64,000 bases of DNA, taken from NCBI GenBank assembly GCA_032622095.1, contig CP136064.1, positions 185,424,209 to 185,488,208 of the forward strand, given 5' to 3'. How positions within the stretch are numbered: position 1 is the stretch's first letter; the number at the start of each line of letters is the position of its first letter. The stretch comes from Siphonodentalium dalli (Eukaryota; Mollusca; Scaphopoda; Gadilida; Siphonodentaliidae). Made by a program: the position numbers and the translations under genes. Positions 59,770 to 64,000 of this stretch are shown here, in pieces. A model generated the notes under the pieces. The model saw only the letters and a program-made list of their open reading frames with translations. It was not told the DNA's origin and did no database searches.

Positions 59770-60420
59770 TTTGCTTAAGCATTATTCATATTAATTATGC
59801 TTAAGTGTAAATGAGTTCCGCGCTTAAGCGTAAATGAAGTACGCTTAAACGTAATTCATATACACTCTTATTGAACTCCCCTCAAGCTGAAATGGATGCA
59901 ACCGCATTACTAATGCCAGTAACCTACATCAGGTTATACCAATATACATGAGGTATATGGGGAGCCAAATTAACATTTAATAAATAATAGAGCTTAAGCG
60001 ATATAATTGAGCTTAAGCGATATAATAAGGGAAGATATAATTGCGATTAAGTTCAATAAGGAAATATCTAATTGCGCTTAGCACAATAAGGAATATCTTA
60101 TTGCACTTAAGCACAAAAAGGAATATCGTATTGCACTTAAGCGCAATAAGGAATCTCTAAGCGCAATAAGGAATCTTATTATTGCACTTAAGCGCGATAA
60201 GAAATATTCTTATTGCACTTAAGTATAATTAGTCTCGAGATTCCTTGATTGGGGGGGGGGGGGCTTTAGCTCAATTATTTATTAAATGTTAATTTGGCTT
60301 CCATAGAGGTGAGATAGTTGATGAACCCAATTACACTTAAGCGTAATTCAAATGTATTACGCTTATCGTAAGTTAATTATGCTTAAGCATAAATAATTTA
60401 TGCTTAAGTGTAATTAGCTA
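59770..60420. repeat. Palindrome array, mixed ATTGCACTTAAGCGCAATAAG class
   Basis: About a dozen CTTAAG cores (59774 to 60402). In 60040-60230 they are linked by AATAAGGAATATCTTATTGC at about 30-bp spacing, which forms a regular ladder. A poly-G tract interrupts at 60252. Confidence 0.8.
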
Positions 60421-61120
60421 CTATAAAGTGAATCTGGGATAAGGGGAGTACTCTAAATTGTTCTTTCGACCAGCTGTTTCTACCAATTAAAAAAAATTCT
60501 CATTTATTTTGAAACTAATGAAAGACAATGGTATATTTTTTTACTAGTAATATTCATTATAAACTTGTACAAATCTGAAAACAAACAAAATTTTAATATT
60601 TAAGAAATTTAGAGTTCCCTCTCTTACAGCAGCAACCACTATGCCAGGATGACCAATCGACCTAGTTCAGCCCGATTGGGTTATTATAATTTATAGATCG
60701 ATCGGTGGTTCATGCACTCTCTGCGTTTGAAATATTGCTAATAATTTCCATTTACAGAAGTCAATAATGCCATTGCAGATAACTTCATCTTAAATTCGAC
60801 CAAATGTGTTGACGTTTGATAAGAAGGGCAGGAATTCCCCGATTTGTTTATTTTCAATCGATGAGAAGCATGACGACCTGGATCAGCTGATCGGTTCGGA
60901 GGTGTGCCAATCGTATTTTGCATGCTGTGAATACCCATTCATGCCTAAATTTGCAAACAATCCATATATAACATATACACAGTGTGTACACTTTGTTAGT
61001 TGCCAATTAATTCTCGACATTTTAATTAGAAAATATGAGATATCGATGCAAAAATTAAGACATAATCACATTATCTAGTTTGTGTTTTGTTGAATCTACT
61101 TTCGGTTATCGACATGCCGG

Positions 61121-61312
61121 CTATTGTTTTGGCTGTTCTGTCAACCGTGCGTGCCAGCCGATCGTCGTTTTTCGGGCCGTTCCGATTTCTTCCGAATATA
61201 ATTCCATGACCTCCACGCGATGATTCGCGCCGAAAATGTGGTTGTATCTGAGAAGATTTCTTATTCTGACCGCAGTTTTCAACAATTTAATACGGGGCGA
61301 ATACCGCATCAA
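61121..61312 (-). pseudogene. Peptide-like relic inside the inner element, right side
   Basis: A 63-codon ORF on the minus strand, basic, with RIRNLLRYNHIFGANHRVEV. The region is unusually CpG-rich for the window (TCGTTTTTCGGGCCGTTCCG), as is 57650-57800 on the left side. It could be a remnant of a transposon gene facing the left-hand relic, or chance. Confidence 0.25.
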
Positions 61313-61439
61313 TAATATGCAACCTTGGGGTTTTATTTCTAGTTTTTTATGACCTTTCTTATGGTATATCGGATACAGTTCTGTCTGACATGAAATATAT
61401 ACCCACCGGGAGTGAAGCTAATGACTTTAAGTGAAATAA

Positions 61440-61650
61440 AATTACCATTATGTTACGCCCTTTTTTATTATACTTAAGTAAAAAAGAATTTTACTTAAGT
61501 GAAATAAAACAGTTTTTATTTAACTTAAGTAAAATTCTTTTTTACTTAAGTAAAATAAATGAACATTTGGGTTTATTTCACTTAAGTGAAATAAACGCCA
61601 TCTACCAGTCATCGATAGATGTCATTTATTTTACTTAAGTAAAATAAAGT
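61440..61650. repeat. Palindrome array, TTTTACTTAAGTAAAA class, inner right block
   Basis: Six cores between 61473 and 61634, some alternating with TTCTTTTTTACTTAAGTAAA. About 80 bp at its right (CACTTAAGTGAAATAAACGC...ATCGATAGATGTCATTTA) recur at 62289-62371 in the same orientation. Confidence 0.85.
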
Positions 61651-62009
61651 GCAACAAGTGTTTAGAGACCAACGCCAAATCCCACCGAACCACATGTGAC
61701 CTTGTTATAAGGACAGCGAGTGTTTTATGATACATTGATGACAGAATGAGATTAGCACCAACCTCATGCAATAAAATTGAGAACATTCCACACCCACTGC
61801 CATTACCGCAATAATCAGAGAAAACTGCTAAATTGTGTGATGCGTTTGTGTTTGATGCTTATTGTGCTGAGAACGAGATATAATCACATATCATACTCTT
61901 TTAAATATCAGATTTATGGAGGCATGTACTTAGTACGAGTGTTAATTGCTTCAAATGTGCTTGCTGCAGTGAGCGAGACCATTGGTGAATTGATATAGCA
62001 ACATAATGC

Positions 62010-62033
62010 CTGGGACTAGTATACTAGTCCCAG
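62010..62033. repeat. 24-bp perfect palindrome
   Basis: CTGGGACTAGTATA followed by its mirror CTAGTCCCAG. It does not contain CTTAAG and sits in the spacer between the two right-hand arrays. Confidence 0.85.
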
Positions 62034-62288
62034 ATAATGCCAACATTATGCCGACATTCCAAGTTCGGGGTTGCGGTACAATAGTTAGTGACCACCAGTT
62101 GTGGCCGGCTGCAGCTTTCTGTAGCTTTCTACTGCGCATGCCTAGCCAGCTACGACTGTAGCCTGGGTTGCTCAAATACACTCATAATACACAACGGGAG
62201 ATAACTTTCTCACGAACATGAACAGCACTCCCGGCGCACATGCCAAGGGAGCAATTATTAGTTTGCAAGATGACTCTCATAGTGGGCG

Positions 62289-62612
62289 CTTTATTTCACT
62301 TAAGTGAAATAAACGCCATCTACCGGTCATCGATAGATGTCATTTATTTTACTTAAGTAAAATTAATGCATTATTTTACTTAAGTAGAATTCTTTTTTAC
62401 TGAAGTAAAATAAAGGTCATTTTTTATTTTACTTAAGTAAAAAAGAATTCTACTTAAGTTAAAACATGGTTAATTTTACTTAAGTAAAATTCTTTTTTAC
62501 TTAAGTAAAATAAAAAATGACCGTTATTTCACTTAAGTGAAATAAAATGACATTTTATTTCACTTAAGTAAAATAAAGTGTAATTTTATTTTACTTAAGT
62601 AAAATTAATATT
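62289..62612. repeat. Palindrome array, TTTTACTTAAGTAAAA class, right end
   Basis: Ten cores between 62299 and 62594. Its outer 75 bp pair with the left end of the element. Confidence 0.88.
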
Positions 62613-62857
62613 AAATAGCGGTTTGGCTTGCCATATGCCTGTAGCTGTCAAAATAATATGTAATATGTAATATCTTAGTTTATTACCTTTTTACCTGGTT
62701 GCATTTTACATCGCCTCGGCCATTTTGAATCCGTGATACTCTTCAACTCGAAACCACGTGATTCCCCACCGTGAGTATTTAAAGACATGTAATGTGCTTA
62801 TAACTAGTAAACTCCTTCAATCTGATACATTATGATTCAGCCACTCACACATTTTAA

Positions 62858-63231
62858 AGGCCCACTTAATTTTCGAATACCCAGATCACATTATATATCA
62901 AATATTCCATATTATATACCATTTGAAAGAGCCTTGAAACATTGTATTATCAAATTATCCATCAAATAAACTGTGAACATGTACTTTTTGTTCTGAGCTT
63001 AATTTTTATCTGGTCTGCTGTCTATTATTCTCAATGGAAAGGGAATAACTCTATCTCTTAGTCTGCTTTATGATGCATTCTGGAGTAAATAACGGGGGAA
63101 GTCTTGGTGTGAATCTGAGAATCTCTTTCACTTGGTGGACATTCCTAGGCCACAGCTGCTCTCCAGAATGGTATATAATTTGAATATGTTGTATATAATG
63201 TAATCTGTGCAATAGGAAATTAAGTGGCCCT
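62858..63231. mobile_element. TTAA-flanked MITE of another family
   Basis: TTAA lies at 62854-62857 and 63232-63235. Its terminal inverted repeats are AGGCCCACTTAATTT and AGGGCCACTTAATTT. The interior is A+T-rich and non-coding. It follows the right edge of the large nested element by about 80 bp. Confidence 0.75.
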
Positions 63232-63235
63232 TTAA

Positions 63236-64000
63236 GTAATTGACAATGACATTGAAAACTTCAGCATATGACCATTACATTACATCTGAACTACATGTAA
63301 ATATTTATACTTTCTCTTGTCCCAAATTAATCACTGACAAATGAAAATTCAGGAATGAATGTTTTGTGCTGCTAATATTGATATATAATTTATGAAAATA
63401 ACCTGCAATGAGCAAGTTTAGTTTCTACATGTGTTTGCATACCCCAGAGGTGCGTTTCACTATCACTTTAAAATCGGAATACTTGCACCCTAAAACCCGT
63501 CATGTGATTTGAATATGGTCCATGCACATATTCAATGGAATGACATCATTCAATATAATGTGAAGAGAAGATACACACTACAAAGACAAATTCACTACAA
63601 AGACAAATTCACCAGATGTAATTCCCGTATAAATTTTTAATGTTTTGGGTAATGGCCGTTTAATCAAGGATTTTATTGTTTTAGCAGCTGATGACATTAT
63701 AATGTTAAGCCAGCATCTGGAAACACAACATAATGTTTGTTATCCTCTGCAACATTATGTCTTGGTATTCTTTAGTGAGAATGTATTGGTCACAAGTTGG
63801 TTGAATTTAGGACCAAGAACTTCGTTCAGTTTGGAGAGGGATTGTTTTATACAAATTATAGATGGTCTGGTTTGGAGAGGTGAACCTTACTGTATATTGT
63901 GATTGAAGATAATAGACAAATAAATGACCAAAAAAAACACCACATAGAGAGTTCAGGATGAAATAAAAATGTTACAATATTAATGTTTACACTACGGTAC
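63236..64000. other. No gene seen at the right edge
   Basis: An 85-codon plus-strand ORF (63645-63902) lacks recognisable motifs. It could be a terminal exon of the right-hand gene, but no phase-matched acceptor was established. Confidence 0.4.

Larger units (their letters stand above)
57342..62635. mobile_element. Inner 5.3-kb element made of CTTAAG palindrome arrays
   Basis: The ends TATGGCAAGCCAAACCGCTA and their reverse complement continue as an inverted repeat for about 75 bp. TGCCTG lies directly outside both ends (57336-57341 and 62636-62641), consistent with a 6-bp target duplication. By hand count it has about 45 exact CTTAAG hexamers, against about 2 expected by chance at this base composition. 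No intact gene is visible. Short peptide-like relics lie at about 57870-58000 (plus strand, FDREGIERELLREITNGRTL) and 61121-61312 (minus strand, IRNLLRYNHIFGANHRVEVM). I cannot match it to a named superfamily; it is possibly a foldback-like or decayed autonomous DNA transposon. Confidence 0.78.
56986..62775. mobile_element. Outer TA-flanked element (TTCACGGTGGGG ends) carrying a 5.3-kb insertion
   Basis: TTCACGGTGGGGAATCACAT at the left and (reverse complement) CTCACGGTGGGGAATCACGT at the right are alike at 27 of 29 positions, and the similarity stops near GGTTTCGAG. TA lies on both sides (56984-56985 and 62776-62777), consistent with a TA target duplication as in Tc1/mariner or ISL2EU-type transposons. 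Without the inner element and its direct repeat it would be about 490 bp and non-coding. It begins 17 bp after the putative donor of exon B, so it lies at the very start of that intron. Confidence 0.75.

Noticed and set aside
58310-60420. Regularly spaced palindromic repeats suggesting a CRISPR array
   Set aside because: Units vary in sequence and spacing, there are no unique spacers of constant length, no cas genes, and the host is an animal. The structure is a transposon palindrome array.
63645-63902. 85-codon ORF as the terminal exon of the right-hand gene
   Set aside because: No similarity recognised and no clear acceptor in phase 0. Left unannotated as coding.

Overview
The window looks like A+T-rich, repeat-dense animal genomic DNA, most probably from a marine bivalve or other lophotrochozoan. 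It has spliced genes with GT-AG introns, a CSRNP/AXUD1-family nuclear protein gene, tandem-repeat elements of about 160 bp ending in GGAC-rich tracts (the layout of bivalve pearl-type elements), Helitron-like ends with CTAG, CR1/L2-type LINEs, very many short inverted-repeat (MITE-like) elements, and frequent ACATGTA runs. Species assignment is inference. No bacterial genes, tRNA, rRNA or CRISPR array was seen.

Layout. Bases 1-6900 are non-coding, with MITE-like hairpins. Bases 6923-15380 (minus strand) hold a CSRNP gene whose three coding exons join in frame to 642 codons; its introns carry a 984-bp hAT-like element with a perfect 8-bp target duplication and smaller repeats. Bases 15.4-52.5 kb are a long intergenic or intronic stretch almost wholly made of mobile elements: a broken CR1/L2-like LINE (about 18.5-22.2 kb) with a hAT-like element in its reverse-transcriptase region, itself containing part of a TTAA-flanked MITE; two head-to-tail Helitron-like elements (26.3-27.5 kb); a decayed antisense LINE (28.2-28.7 kb); and tandem-repeat elements at 30-31.7 kb and 41.3-43.8 kb, the second with a four-unit higher-order period. 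From 52544 a second gene runs on the plus strand. Two exons (52544-52674 and 56687-56968) are phase-compatible; the product is not recognised.

The most unusual part is 56986-62775. An outer element with ends reading TTCACGG / CCGTGAG between TA dinucleotides lies 17 bp after the second exon of the right-hand gene. Inside it sits a 5.3-kb inner element (57342-62635) with long terminal inverted repeats and a 6-bp direct repeat TGCCTG. The inner element carries about 45 copies of CTTAAG, each in a longer palindrome. The palindromes fall into several zoned classes that keep the same core but change both half-sites together. I know of no described element with this composition.

A second theme is a set of elements at about 17.1, 25.5, 36.6, 44.0, 44.4 and 49.7 kb, with a degenerate member near 46.0 kb, that share a terminal architecture (TACTCT, a variable spacer, then AATAATAGTGCAG-like motifs) while the spacer differs between families.

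All family calls come from reading motifs by eye. No alignment or database search was run, and percent identities and copy boundaries are approximate unless a target duplication fixes them.
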